Counted from the first letter of the stretch, positions 33,191 through 45,298 are shown. The stretch is 64,000 nucleotides of DNA from Gordionus sp. m RMFG-2023 (GCF_954871325.1 NC_088775.1:20561561-20625560), one strand, 5' to 3'. Numbers and translations: made by a program. The notes: generated from the letters alone by a model not told the origin.

Positions 33191-35599
33191 TTTCAAAATT
33201 AGTGCAACTGTAGGGCCATATTAAAACCAATTGTCAAAGTAATACATTATTTACTAAATATTACAAATTATTAATATTTTATATAGAAATTCATAACTGA
33301 GTTAATTCAATAAATTTAATATCTCTAGGCTTGGGAAATTTTTTTTAAAACTATTATGGGTTGGACTGGGCTTAAAAAATATTTCTCAAAATTAATATTG
33401 GCTTGGTTTTCAAAAATTATTAGGGAATGAAATAAGCTTGAGAAATTTTTTTAAAATTATTAAGATCTTTGGATGCTTGGAAATTTTTTCCAAATATTGT
33501 ATTAAACCTATATTGAGATTTTTTAATGTTAAATGTTAGTCTTATGTTAATATTTTTATAAAGTATTATATTTTACCCGTAGACTAATTGGTAAATCAGA
33601 GATCTCCCCTTCATTAATTATCTCTGGACTTGGTTTCAAAATTATTAGGTATTGAGGTGGGCTTGAGAAAATCTTTTTAAATTATTAAGATCTTGGATGC
33701 TTGGATATTTTTTCCAGATATTGTAGGCTTGAACTTAGATTGGGATTTTTTAATGTTAAATGTTAGTCTTATGTTAATATTTTTATAAAGATATATATTT
33801 TAACTCAAAGAATAGTTTTCAGGAACATACAAAATGTAAACTGTCTATGCTATGCCGACATCATATGTATCCCTACTAAAGATATCACTAACATTCATTA
33901 TTTTAGCAACAGTCTCAAATAATATGGGAAAAATCAAAATTTAAAAAATACTACCCTTTTCCTTTCTTTCCCTTTTAATTTATTTTATTATCTTCCCCTT
34001 TCTCATCATTTCCCTATCCTATCTTCACTTTTTAATTTCATTTTTCTTTATCTTTACCTTCCTGGCTTCGCCGTTACATCCTTTTAACTTTCCCCACAGG
34101 AAAAGTGGGATGTAACTGGATGCCTTGGCCTTTATGGCTTTGGCATCCCTATGGCTTTATTAATCAAAATTTCGATATATCAAATATAAGAAGAAAACAA
34201 TAATAGATATAAACAGTTATTATTAGGTTTATATAAATAAATATTTTCCCTATTTTATTTCCATTTAATTTTCTTTTATTTCCTTACCTCAGGCTACACA
34301 CTCCAGCCGAAGGCTGGGCTTATCAAAAAATAAATATCATTCAATTCTTAATTCAACTCATATTCAAGCAAAAAAATTATACTGGGTCATATGACGTGAA
34401 GCCCAATAAAATATACCATATGCAAAATAAAGTTATTCATCTATATATACTAAAAATGCTTATACTTTTCATTTTAGAATACATCTATTTAAGCTTCTGA
34501 TGGATGATATTGCCACTATTTCTAGAGAGGTTAACCATCCCTGCTGATTATTTTTTATAACTCACAAAAAAATATACATAGTACATTATTTTTATTATAA
34601 ATAATTTTATATATGATTTTATATCTATTCCAAAAAATCTAATATTTTTTTATAATTTAAATAAATTTATATTATTTTAAGCATCATACGTATTTATAAG
34701 GCTATCCATTTTCTCGGGGCGCACAATATACCCTTTTATCTCTGATGAATATTTTGTCTAACTGAAAATTATACAAAGTACATTTTTAAAATTTAACTAA
34801 ATTAATATAACAATTTTTAAGGATCCTACTTTTTTAAAAGCTAACCATTTTGTCGGATCCACCATTGCTCTATTATTCCTGCTGATTATTTTGTATAATG
34901 CTCAAAAAAATATACATAGTATTTTTTATTATTATTATTTTTATATATGATATATCTATTCTAAAAAATCATTATATATTACAATTTTATTTTTATTCAA
35001 TTAAAATTATATATTTATTCTTAAGGTTTCTACCTTTTTAACAATACTCCTTTTTATTTATTCAATAAAAAATACTAAACGGGGTTTTCTATTTTTATAT
35101 TTATTCCAAAAAAATTTAAATTATTCTATACTTATTCACAAGGATCCTATTTTTTAAAAAAATTTGCCAATTGATCTCTCCAAATAATATTTTATTTTAT
35201 TCCTACCTTATAAATTCAACTTGAGAATTATTTAATTTTTTATAAAACTATCCCCATCTTATTTCCTATTTGGAATTGTTCAAATATTGATATATCAGCC
35301 ATTAATAGTGCACAAATGAAAAATATACCTTCAAAATATCATAATAGGCTTTAAAGTCTCCCCCCCCCCCAAAAAAAAAAAAAAATTTTTTTTTGATGAT
35401 ATCCCTCCAACTACTAGATATATTCATCTAATATTGATCCATCTACTGGTTTACAGAATTTTAATGTTCGTTTTTTTCAATAATAATGTTCTAACCCAAC
35501 CTTAATTCCTCACATTGCTACAAAACATGATGAATCTATTAAAGATAAGCAAATAAAATAATGACGAATAAACAAACTACTTGCCCGTTCTAGAGTTAC

Positions 35600-36290
35600 T
35601 GGTAGCCAAAATAATAAAAAACTATGCTTGAAATTAACTTCTCTGGAGGTTTATTTATTTTTTTTATCTCATGTTTTATATTTATATGATTATTTTATTT
35701 TCACCCAGTTGCCTCCAAATGATATTTCTATCACCACTACCATCCCTATGCCACCTCTGTCTATTTTTAACAAATATAAGCATTCAATTCCGTACTATCA
35801 TTCACTTCACTGGAAGTTATTATAAATATTACTTTATCCAAATCTCTGAGAAACTTTCATGATTATTTAGAGGAATGTTCAAACTTGAATGTCAGTACGG
35901 CCATTTTCATCAACTTTATTAATTGAAAAATATGCAGTAGTTCTGTCGTGGCCTTTATAACAATTCTTACTACTTTTTTATGGTTGAGTTAACATTGTCG
36001 TTCATGATTCTATTTTAAAAGGGGCTACCAATGCTGACATTAACAGAAATATCATTTTGCGTTCTTCTTTTACCATTATCCCAAGGCATAGGCGTATGAC
36101 TCATCCTTATCAGGACGTATTGTGTTTTGTACACTGCTTTGATAATCAGTCATTACTTTCATCTACAACCCTTAATGATATGAAATTTTACATTAATTAT
36201 TTCCTCTCCAGACAACCTTCAGATTTATTTTGTCGCTTTTTCCATCAAAAATAAAAATGTCAACAAGGATTTGCTCTTAATTTTATCAAA
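35600..36290. other. Possible captured gene fragment within the Helitron
   Basis: This segment is shared with the reverse Helitron at about 14460-14900 and has more even codon-like composition than its surroundings. On the plus strand the two copies read similar peptides such as SLRNFHDYLEECSNLN and SLRNFHEYLEECSNLN, plus a second stretch around IPRHR. Helitrons often capture host exons. I do not recognise the source gene, and stops interrupt it in both copies. Confidence 0.35.
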
Positions 36291-36977
36291 TACACAACAT
36301 AATAATTATTCCTCATTATTTTAAAAAAATTAGCCTAAATTTATATGTCAATAAAAAATATTTTCTTAAAAAAAATATATATAATTTGCATATAAGTTTC
36401 GTTAGTGTTTAATGGCATTTTTGTTATTTAAATAGATAGCATTTTTTTTACTTAACATAAAATATAGACAAATAATTTGGGAAATGTAAGACATATATTA
36501 AATTTATCCGAAAAGCTCCAATAACCCTATATAATAAACAACAATTTATTATTTATATATAATTATAATTGATCATATTACCAAAAAGTATAAGAGTCGG
36601 TTTTATTTTATTTGTCATGATTCTCTAATAAGTGGTTTGCCCAGGCCTTCCCAGTCTCCCTTAGTACGGAATTCACGTGTTTTTTTTACATCTTAAACTA
36701 ATTGGCAAATTAGATAATTCCCCTTCATGTGATGATAAATCAATTAAAAATTTAACTATCACCGAGGTGGGAAAAAATTTTCAAAAATATATTGGATAGA
36801 CTGGGCTTGGAACCTCAAAATTTATATTAGCTTGCACCTGACATGGGAATATCTTTAACAAATTATTAAGGGTTGAGCTGGGCTGGATAAACTTTTTAAT
36901 AATTATATGCTTTCTAATATTGTTAGCTTGGATCTGGCATGACATCTATCATAAAAAAATGAATAAAAATCTCATTC

Positions 36978-36995
36978 CCCGTCATTTTTGACGGG
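36978..36995 (+). repeat. Helitron 3'-terminal hairpin
   Basis: Stem CCCGTC/GACGGG with an ATTTTT loop, 7 bases before the terminal CTAG. Confidence 0.88.
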
Positions 36996-38384
36996 CTTTC
37001 TACTAGTATAAATTATATGTTCACTCTGTCAGCTTGCAATAAAATTCTTTGTTAAAAATATATCAATATTAATAACTAAATATTAATTTAGCATTAACAG
37101 TTGAAGCTTAATTGACTTTTATTATTTAAATTATTATATAAACTTAATTAAATAAATATAATCATTTATTAATTGAAAATTAACAAATTTAATATTGTAA
37201 TTAGCCGAGTTCAAAATCACTAATCAACTACATTTTGATTTTTAATTTTAATTATCATGTCACTTCCTAAAATTATTTTCAAGGTTCAAATCCAAATGAG
37301 TATAAGATATTTATTTATAAAAAATAAGTAGATAAATAGTTTATAATCCTTTATAATATATAATTATTTATAAAATATTAGGTAAAATGCCACTTTTACA
37401 GACATATTCGACAGTTATATAATATATTACATTTATAATTTTAAAATTTTAATAATAATGCTTTTGATAATAAATATAAGTAACAATTTGCATTCAATTA
37501 TTTAACGCCATCTATATTTTAAATATATTTTTAAAATTAAACTTCCCCACCATGGATATAATAAATTAGATATCTTTTCTTCTCTTTATTACGTGTTTTT
37601 ATGAAAGCTATTTTTGTCATCTTTGAAAAACAGTTTTGAGTTAAATTTTTAATACGAATATATTTTTGATATTATTACAATCTATTATTATTTTAAGATA
37701 TAATAAACCAACTAGAGATGGTGCGACAATAATATATAAAATTTTAATTACTTTCATTATATCACTCTGGTTCTTATTTTATAGTAAAAAATGTTTTATT
37801 TCTAATATGGCATCCTTGCCGTGTAAATAACTCAAAACTTCAATATATTTGCATAATTTCTTCTAAAGTTTTTTCTGTTTTTGTTTTATCAATTTATCTA
37901 ACATAATATATTCTGATATGGGTTACCATCGTGAGTGTCATGACCTTTTGTTGCTAGAATTATATAGTCTTATGTGGTTTTTAAAAACCATTATCAATTG
38001 AGGCATATGTATGAATTAATTAACCTCTTTTATCACTTGTAATTATTTACGCAAATTTTTTTTATATCAGCAATCGAATATTTTATACTGTAATAAATAG
38101 ATTTTGTATTAAAAAATATTATTTTTAGAAATTTATTGTATTGTTTTAATTATTTATATGCTAGTTTATTTTGTATGCAAAATATTATAAATGACAAAAT
38201 AATTCAGAATAATTGTCTAGAGTTAGCTTAAAAATGTATAATATATTAATATAAAACCCGGCCGAAGTCCGGGCAAAAGCGGGCCAAAGGCCCCCAAATT
38301 TGGGGGTATGGGGGTGAAGGCATAAATTTTTTTTTAGCTGAGTCCCCTGAGATTGTAATGGCTAGTGACGCCCCTCGAATATAT

Positions 38385-39005
38385 CATAATATATTTTTAC
38401 ATAATGAATTAATATATTTGTCAATTCGATATTGTTATAATGTTATATATATTTATATTTATAATTAATATAATATTGGGTGGGGTTAACATAAAACTAC
38501 CTATAGCATCTATTATAGTGAGACATCCGTATCTATATATATTGTTACATCCTAATATATGAATGATCATGGTTGTATAAATAAACGAATGAGTAAAGAA
38601 TTCTCCATGTTATCTAATATATGAAATTATCCCTAATATTATATTGGCGCAGTTATGGATGTAAATGTAAAACAAAACACCACTATTATTAATGATTAAT
38701 AAATTTTTATTCTATTTTGATGATATATATAAAATTGTGAAAATATATATATAAAAATTTTCGTTCTATTTTCTGATTCTCATGTAATAAAGTTTAATAC
38801 TTAATGGTAATTTTATATTTTTAATTAATTAACCAAACCTGAGATATTCTTCTTACTTAGGAAACCGTTAAGTAAGAATCCTATCATTTTATTTTCTCAA
38901 TTATAAGCTATTTATAGTTATTCCTATAGACACTTAAAAATTTAACATGTGATATGTCATGTCAATTATTTTTATTTAGTCAAAATTATTTGATACAACA
39001 TCTAT
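38385..39005. other. AT-rich region upstream of SNRNP35
   Basis: No transposon end or coding exon seen. It should hold the SNRNP35 promoter and 5' untranslated region, but no specific element can be named in such AT-rich DNA. Confidence 0.4.
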
Positions 39006-39664
39006 ATGATGTATGATCCATTGAAAGCTGGAGGTTCAGGTTTAATTGTACCCCATGATAGAGGCATCGTTAGAGCGATCAACGTAATTATTTTTACGAA
39101 TATTTATACAACATTTAAATAACAAAAATATATATTTTTTATAGGCAGTTTTTAAACCACCAAAACCTACTGGAAGATTGGAATGCACCATATTTGTTGG
39201 CAAATTAAGTTTTAAAACTAAAAAAGAGGAATTGAGAAAGGTTAAATTGAAAACTTATTTATTATTAAATTTTATATAAATTAGAAATTTAGTAAATATG
39301 GAGATATAAAAAAAATACAGTTAATTAAAGATATAGTTACTGGGATGTCTAAAAAGTATTCATTTATTGAATTTGAAAATATTAAATCAGCTAAAGCTGC
39401 TTACAAATTTGCAAATGATACAATATTAGATAATTCTAAGATACATGTGGAGTATGAGTTTGGGAATTCTTTACAAGGATGGGTACCGAGACGACTTGGT
39501 TGAATAAAATTATATAATAATAATAATTTTTCATGAAAGGTGGTGGAATTGGTGGAAATAAAAAATCTGGGCAACTTAGATTTGGTGGAAGTATTAAATC
39601 ACATAAAAGAATTTTGAAATTACCAAGCAAGAATTCTAAAATGAACAGAAAAATTTATAAATAA
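39006..39664 (+). CDS. SNRNP35: U11/U12 small nuclear ribonucleoprotein 35 kDa protein
   Basis: SNRNP35 is an RRM protein of the U11/U12 di-snRNP, which recognises U12-type introns in the nucleus. Four exons are supported: 39006-39083, 39145-39240, 39285-39498 and 39540-39664 (TAA at 39662). The introns are 61, 44 and 41 bp, all GT-AG; the first two are in phase 0 and the last is in phase 1. The protein (~170 residues) opens MMYDPLKAGGSG, as in YDPLKAG of the human protein. RNP2-like TIFVGKLSF, YGDIKKIQLIKDIVTG and RNP1-like KKYSFIEFE follow, then VEYEFGNSLQGWVPRRLG and GGIGGNKKSGQLRFGG, the family's diagnostic tail. An in-frame stop 15 bases upstream supports the start at 39006 or 39009. No disabling change is seen, so it is likely active. 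Confidence 0.95.
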
Positions 39665-40029
39665 CTTTTTTAAGAGTAAAATATGTGAAATCATTAAATA
39701 ATTAAAGCTAATTTTAAGAACCTATTTACTTAAATAGTTTAATATATATATACTCACATATTTTCTAAATTAAATGATGAAGAAGTGAAGCATATAAATT
39801 TATGGTTAATTAAACTAATCAACTCAATCCAAGAGCAAAAGCTTATGAGCACAAAAAGATAAAACAAAATTATTTTAAATTTTAATAAAAAATAATAACT
39901 AAATGATATTGTTAATTTTGTTTGGATTCCTAATAAATTAAATAGCAAAAACAATTAAAGCCCATTATAAAAGATTATATTTTAAAATATACTGATAATG
40001 ATAACATCTATAAATTTTAAACATATTCT
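39665..40029. other. AT-rich 3' flank of SNRNP35
   Basis: No gene seen; it presumably includes the SNRNP35 3' untranslated region. Confidence 0.4.
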
Positions 40030-40039
40030 TGTTAAGGCA

Positions 40040-40310
40040 ATGTATTAATGGTTACCTGGCTCTTCTAATTCCCATTTCTGGAAAGTAGACTGGTCCAGGC
40101 TGCACAATTATTACTTCTGTGAAATAATATTGCTGGCTTGGAAATTAAATTTTTTAGAACTTTCATTTTGTGCATAAGTTCTTGCACCTCCTTTTCTATG
40201 GGCACATAATATTTTACAACTCTAATGGTGTTTGCAAAACAAAATCAATTATTTTGCTATTATCCTTTGACACTGAAGTAAGACAACCCAAAAGCAAGTG
40301 TTGGAGGTAG
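40040..40310 (-). other. Unrecognised coding-looking fragment, convergent with SNRNP35
   Basis: Minus-strand reading gives LQHLLLGCLTSVSKDNSKII, then DFVLQTPLEL. In an adjacent frame it continues VKYYVPIEKEVQELMHKMKV, LKNLISKPAILF, HRSNNCAAWTSLLSRNGN. Composition is more even and less AT-rich than the surroundings, and the stretches have plausible helical spacing. One frame change is needed, so it is a pseudogene, a sequence error or a mis-read exon border. It stops beside TAGAGATCTGCACAG at 40307, which resembles a hAT terminus. I do not recognise the family. Confidence 0.35.
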
Positions 40311-41360
40311 AGATCTGCACAGATTATCTGTAGCCTGACCCGAGCTTGGTCAAGGACAGGTTTGGATATAAAAAACTTTATTTTGGAGCTTGGGTTAGAT
40401 TGTAAGAGGTGTTGAATCCTAAATATAATCATCTTAATTCATTATGTTAATTAAAATAACATGTCATTTTTTTATCTAAAACATTTATCATTAAAATGTC
40501 AATCAGAATAACATTTCATTTTCAATTATTATTTTACATAACATCCATACACCAAACTATTTTGTTATATTTTTGTGTTATCATTACATAATTTATTTAC
40601 ATCATATTTTATCAGGTTAAATAAAGTATATTTATCTAATATCTATTTAATTAAATAGCCTCGAATTTTCAATATTTAAAATAGTTTATCAAATCTTAAA
40701 TAGGTGGATGACTTATCAAAGCAACTTTTCCAATAAGTGTTTTGGTTCTTAAATTCCTTTCTAACCCTGCTTCCTCGGCTAGCAGTGAAAGAGCGGGCTG
40801 GTAGGGCCCTTGAAGATAGGAGTAGTGTTGTTAAAAAGCCGAGTTTTTACAGATCTGACCTCGAGGTCGGAGCCAAAAAATTGGCTTAGGCTCAAGCCAG
40901 CTCAGGAGTTGGCTTTATTCAAGCCAAAATTTATTTATTTAAATATGTTAAAACAATATAATATATTTTTATTTTTTTTTAAACATAATAATTTATATTA
41001 TATTATGAAAATAGTTTATTGATTTGATGTTTTTTAATAAAAAAAATGATATGCTGCTTATTGTTGTATTGTAATATAATTTTTGTTACAATTTACTAGT
41101 GTTTTTACACACCCAAATTTAAAAAAAAATTTTTTGAAGTTTAAAAATAATAAGATTTTTAAATTGAGCAATTTTTTAGAGAATTTTCTTATAAATAAAC
41201 AATCTTTGAGGTGAAATTTTTTATGTTTTTTTTAATCATCTTTGTAAAATTATCTACTTTTTTGTATATTAAAAGAGGTGGTTTTTTCTAATAATTTTTA
41301 AAAATATTTATATTAAACTTTTTTATGTTATTTTATATCTATTTTTAAAGGAAAATATTT
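40311..41360. other. Transposon-like termini in AT-rich DNA
   Basis: GC-richer blocks at about 40310-40400 ('cctgacccgagcttggtc') and 40830-40930 ('gacctcgaggtcgg', a palindrome-like block) look like subterminal parts of DNA transposons. I could not pair their ends. The rest is featureless. Confidence 0.35.
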
Positions 41361-41365
41361 TAATG

Positions 41366-42425
41366 TGACAATTGTCATATTCGTTTTTTTAGACATTTTT
41401 GAAACTTTTTGACATACTTATATTGTAAAGAGGTTAAATTATAAATTCAATGAAGATGTAACATATAAAAGTGACAATTGTCATAATCATTATTTTTAAT
41501 GATATTAGATTTTTTTTTGACGCAAATGGGTATAAATATATATTGTAAATATGTTAAAATAAAATTTTATGAAGATGACAATTGTCATGATCGTTATTTT
41601 TAATTTTTAAAATTTTTTTGATGTAAATGGGCTAAAATTAGTATTCCTTACATGTTTAAATAAAACTTCAGTGAAGATGTACCCTAGATAAGTAACAATT
41701 GTCATAATCGCTATTTTTGAGGTTTATTTAATTTTTTTTACCCAAATGGGTATAAATATAGGTTCAAAACATGTTAAATTAAAATTTCAGTAAAGATGTA
41801 CTATAGATAAATGACAATTGTCATAATCGTTATTTTGAAAGATATTTAAATTTTTTTGACACAAATGGGTATAAATATATATTGTAAATATAAATATGTA
41901 TTAATAAAATTTTATGAAGATTTACTATAGATAAGTGACAATTGTCATAATCTTTATTTTTAAAGTTTTTAAAATTCTTTTGATGTAAATGGGCTATAAT
42001 TAGTATTGCTAACATGTTTAAATAGAACTTCAGTGGATGTACCCTAGATAAGTGGCAATTGTCATAATCGCTATTTTTGAGGTTTATTTAATTTTTTTTA
42101 CGCAAAGGGGTATAAATATAGGTTTTAAACATGTTAAATTAAAGTTTCAGTGAAGATGTACTATAGATAAATGACAATTGTCATAGTCGTTATTTTTAAA
42201 GTTTTTAAAATTTTTTTGATGTAAATAGGCTAAAATTAGTATTACTCATGTTTAAATAGAACTTCAGTGAAGATGTACCCTAGATAAGTGACAATTATCA
42301 TAATCGCTATTTTTGAGGTTTATTTAATTTTTTTACGCAAATGGGTTTAAATATAGGTTCTAAACATGTTAAATTAAAATTTCAGTGAAGGTGTACTATA
42401 GATATGTGACAATTGTCATAATCGT
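41366..42425. repeat. Minisatellite of ~117 bp carrying a palindrome in each unit
   Basis: Ten units, each with TGACAATTGTCA or a one-base variant, occur near 41366, 41471, 41575, 41692, 41811, 41936, 42053, 42172, 42288 and 42407, about 104-125 bp apart. Between palindromes three spacer types alternate: 'ttgatgtaaatgggct', 'gaggtttatttaattt' and 'gacacaaatgggtata'. The two complete triplets give a longer period near 350 bp. The array is non-coding. The extended form ATGACAATTGTCAT is a perfect 14-bp palindrome. Confidence 0.88.
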
Positions 42426-43166
42426 TATTTCTAAAGTTTTTTGACGCAAATGGGTGTAAAATTAGTGTTTAAATATAAATCATTATTGTTTTTAAGCTAA
42501 AGATAATTTGATTGATAAATAATCATTCATTAACTCAATATTTTTCTCGATGTAAATATTAATTAATTTTTTTATTAAACATTTTTAAAGTTGGTTTTTA
42601 TTCATGTTTGTGAATAATTAAATGTGGTTTTTGTAAATAATATTTTTTTTGTCAGATAGCTGCAGAGGTGTCATTTGCACGGTCCGATTTTTTAAAATAA
42701 AAAAATTTCGTCCTGGCTCCGATTTTCAAAAAAAAAATTAAGCCTGTCCAGGATTACGTACTATAACTATATATTCAGGGCTGGCTCGTCCATCTTTCAA
42801 TCGTTTGAGTTGATTATTGATATTTCTATCTTCAATATCAACAAATATTTTATCTTATAAAATATATGTACATTTTGCTCATTTTGGAAAATTCTCTCGT
42901 TGAGCCACATGAATGGCCTCCAAAACTCTTAGGTAGCTCACATGCTTGTTGTTAACTATAAATATAAATATATTTAAAAATTCTTCCACTCCAGTCTTGT
43001 ACTTTTTAATGGATATTTTTAATATTTTAGTTTTTAAAATAACTTATACATTTTAAAAAAATATTAAAAATACAATACATCTAGGATTAATTTTTCTTTA
43101 ATGCCGCTACGTCTATTTGTTATATAATGGAATTAAATAAAGAATGCATATATTTATAAACTGCAG
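42426..43166. other. Non-coding DNA with a possible transposon end
   Basis: 'gcagaggtgtcatttgcacg' at about 42661 followed by GC-richer DNA resembles a DNA-transposon subterminus. I found no partner end. No gene seen. Confidence 0.35.
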
Positions 43167-43174
43167 TTATAACC

Positions 43175-43381
43175 TAGTGTCGTAAACGCTCATTTTCAGG
43201 TGATTTTTAAAAACGGCTAACTCAATTTATCCAGAAAAATATTACGCAATCCGGAAAATTTTGCTCATTGAAGGAACAAATGTACTATTAAATCTAGAAG
43301 CTTAGGCAATATTTTTCTGGCTAAAATATTGAGTTAGCCGTTTTAAAAAATCGGCTCAAAATCAACCATTTACTAACAATA
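43175..43381. mobile_element. Fold-back hAT MITE, 207 bp
   Basis: Almost the whole element is an inverted repeat. Left arm: TAGTGTCGTAAACG followed by 'aacggctaactcaat' and 'ccagaaaaatatt'; the right arm has their complements. A perfect 8-bp duplication TTATAACC lies at 43167-43174 and 43382-43389. No coding capacity. Confidence 0.88.
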
Positions 43382-43389
43382 TTATAACC

Positions 43390-44105
43390 TGGCAATCCAT
43401 ATATCATTATTTCTCAAGATAATAAAAATAGTAGACTAACCATGTTTGATATAGGGAATTAATTTAGAATTAATATTTAAATTCAACCCTTTACTAATAT
43501 AGGAGGGTTGGAAGATATTTAAAAAAATATATATTATTTTAATTTTATTTAAATTTTATGTAACTAGATTACTTATATGATTTATTAATCAAATTGAATG
43601 AGAGGGAAATTTTGCCTCAAAAAGGTATTTCCATTTAATAGCTAAAGTTATATTTATTTTTTTATATTACTTTATAAAAAAGTGTTAAAAGGAATCAATA
43701 CTTAAAAATTCACAATAAAAAAATTTTTATATTTTATTTTTAAAAATCTTGGTTAAATATTTTCCATTTTTACTTATAATTTTGTTAAATTGATAACCAT
43801 TTAAAAAAATAAAAAATTGCTTCTTTAGTTCTCTTCACTTAGTTTTTATTTGAAATATTTTATTTAATTGTATTAAAAACTCTTAAGCCAAAATACCAAA
43901 TATGTGATAATATATATTAATAATAAAGTTAACAAATGAAACTATATTATTTGACCGTATTTACGCAAGAGTTTTTCCAACAACCTGGGGTTCATAAACC
44001 CTATTAGATTTGAGAAAAAATATATTTAATATTTATATTGTTAACCAAAATAAAATATTTGTAATAATATTTATTTATTTATATATTTTGCTAATAACAA
44101 TTTAT
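43390..44105. other. AT-rich non-coding stretch
   Basis: No gene seen. 'cctggggttcataaaccc' near 43985 could be the 3' subterminus of the adjacent hAT, but I could not confirm it. Confidence 0.35.
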
Positions 44106-44928
44106 TATATAAAATAATCAATCATATCCAAAAATCATCTTTTAAACTTAATATATCAAAATCCCATGATTTTAATGATAAACATTCATTTAATTTCATC
44201 GATGATATGCGATTTCTTTTTTTGGTCAACGTTTCTACATCACCAGAAAACACTCTTTCTAAAGGCACTGACGTAGATTGAAGCGAAAAAAAATATTTGG
44301 CCATCATCGATAATTTTGGATATCTGTGGATGTTAGAACTCCACCAATCCAAAACATGTAGATTTAGCAACTGGTTCTCCAATATAATCGTCAATTTCTT
44401 CTTTTGACGGCTCTGGATAATCATAAGCTTTCCTTCAAAACGAATTTTATTATAAAAATATATGATTAAATATAATAAATTGTTATATTTACTTTCTGAG
44501 GTCGTTAAATATGCATACCGACATCAAATTCGCTGGATTTTCTTCGTTGTTATATTCATAAACATTGAATGTGCCGGGCAGATATTTGTTATATAAAATT
44601 TTAAATTTATCAAAATACTCAACTTAATTGATGTAAGTCGGTATATATTTCTTTTTAATCCTTGGGTCAAAGACAGAGCAAACATAATTTAATGTATTCA
44701 TAAAATCAGAATAAATTTTACATCTATTCTACATTTATACAGCTGCCTCTTTTATATCACTTGCATTGGATGCGATGGTTCGCTCAAGTAATGTCATTAT
44801 TGTATTAATATACAATAATGATAAACCTACAGTAGTATAGGTTTCCGAACTTACTTCACATGTAATTTTGTAAAATGGGTATAAAAAACTTTCTACTTCT
44901 TTTAAAAATTTACATTCTTCAGTATTTA
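44106..44928 (-). pseudogene. hAT transposase C-terminal fragment (third hAT type)
   Basis: Minus-strand reading gives ECKFLKEVESFLYPFYK, then EVSSETYTTVGLSLLYINTI, ERTIASNASDIKEAAV, VCSVFDPRIKKKYIP and YEYNNEENPANL. After an apparent exon break it continues VLDWWSSNIHRYPKLSMMAK and the dimerisation signature STSVPLERVFSGDVETLTKK. The order and motifs are those of a hAT transposase unlike the other hATs in this window. Stops interrupt it near 44735, and it is cut off at 44928 by the insertion of a gypsy fossil. Confidence 0.8.
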
Positions 44929-44959
44929 TGTTATATATTCAAATTTGTACTGTTATTAC

Positions 44960-45298
44960 TTTTATATTTAACACTACTTTTATTTTTATATTTAAATACT
45001 TTACTACAAATATAATTTTATTTTGATAAATTTCTCTTTTATTTTTCAAATTCATAAAATTCCAAATCTACATCAAATTCAAATAATTTCTTTTCATTTC
45101 AATAAAACATGAACATTAAAATTTATCTCGTATAATATATTTATCAAAAGTCAAAAGTAAAAAAATAAACAAAAAAATACCAAGTGTTTGAATATCAATT
45201 CTCGATAAAATAACTAATAAATAAAATATATTCTTTTTGATTGACATTTTATAATATATATGTACAAATATATATCATAATAATACAAAACTACAACA
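44960..45298 (-). repeat. 3' LTR of the gag-protease element
   Basis: 339 bp, ending CTACAACA on the plus strand. It matches 48161-48588, especially over the last ~190 bp. Confidence 0.82.

Larger units (their letters stand above)
32358..37006 (+). mobile_element. Helitron, complete ends, non-autonomous
   Basis: It starts TCTATATTATAATTTTCC after an A (32357). It ends with hairpin CCCGTC..GACGGG (36978-36995), CTTTCTA and CTAG (37003-37006), followed by T. That is the Helitron pattern of A|TC..CTAG|T insertion without target duplication. A sibling hAT copy at 13317-13695 lacks it at the same site. The 4649-bp body has no Rep/helicase gene. It contains internal duplications, an inverted copy of its own 3' region (32766-33190), and conserved protein-like stretches at 35.6-36.3 kb that may be captured gene fragments. 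Confidence 0.88.
32099..38376 (+). mobile_element. hAT element (family B/C), both ends, split by a Helitron
   Basis: The left end is CAGTGACGTCGCTAGG; the right end, reverse-complemented, is GAGGGGCGTCACTAGCC. An 8-bp duplication GAATATAT lies at 32091-32098 and 38377-38384. Removing the Helitron (32358-37006) leaves ~1.63 kb without coding capacity, so it is a non-autonomous derivative. A perfect 14-bp palindrome GGGGCTCGAGCCCC lies near the left end, and GC-rich hairpins (CCCGG..CCGGG, GGGCC..GGCCC, CCCCCAAATTTGGGGG) near the right end at 38256-38308. Confidence 0.85.

Noticed and set aside
39436-39630. 64-codon minus-strand open frame
   Set aside because: It is antisense to SNRNP35 exons 3-4, which have strong family support on the plus strand.
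41366-42425. CRISPR-like array
   Set aside because: The regular palindromes are separated by related, not unique, spacers, and the host is an animal; this is a minisatellite.
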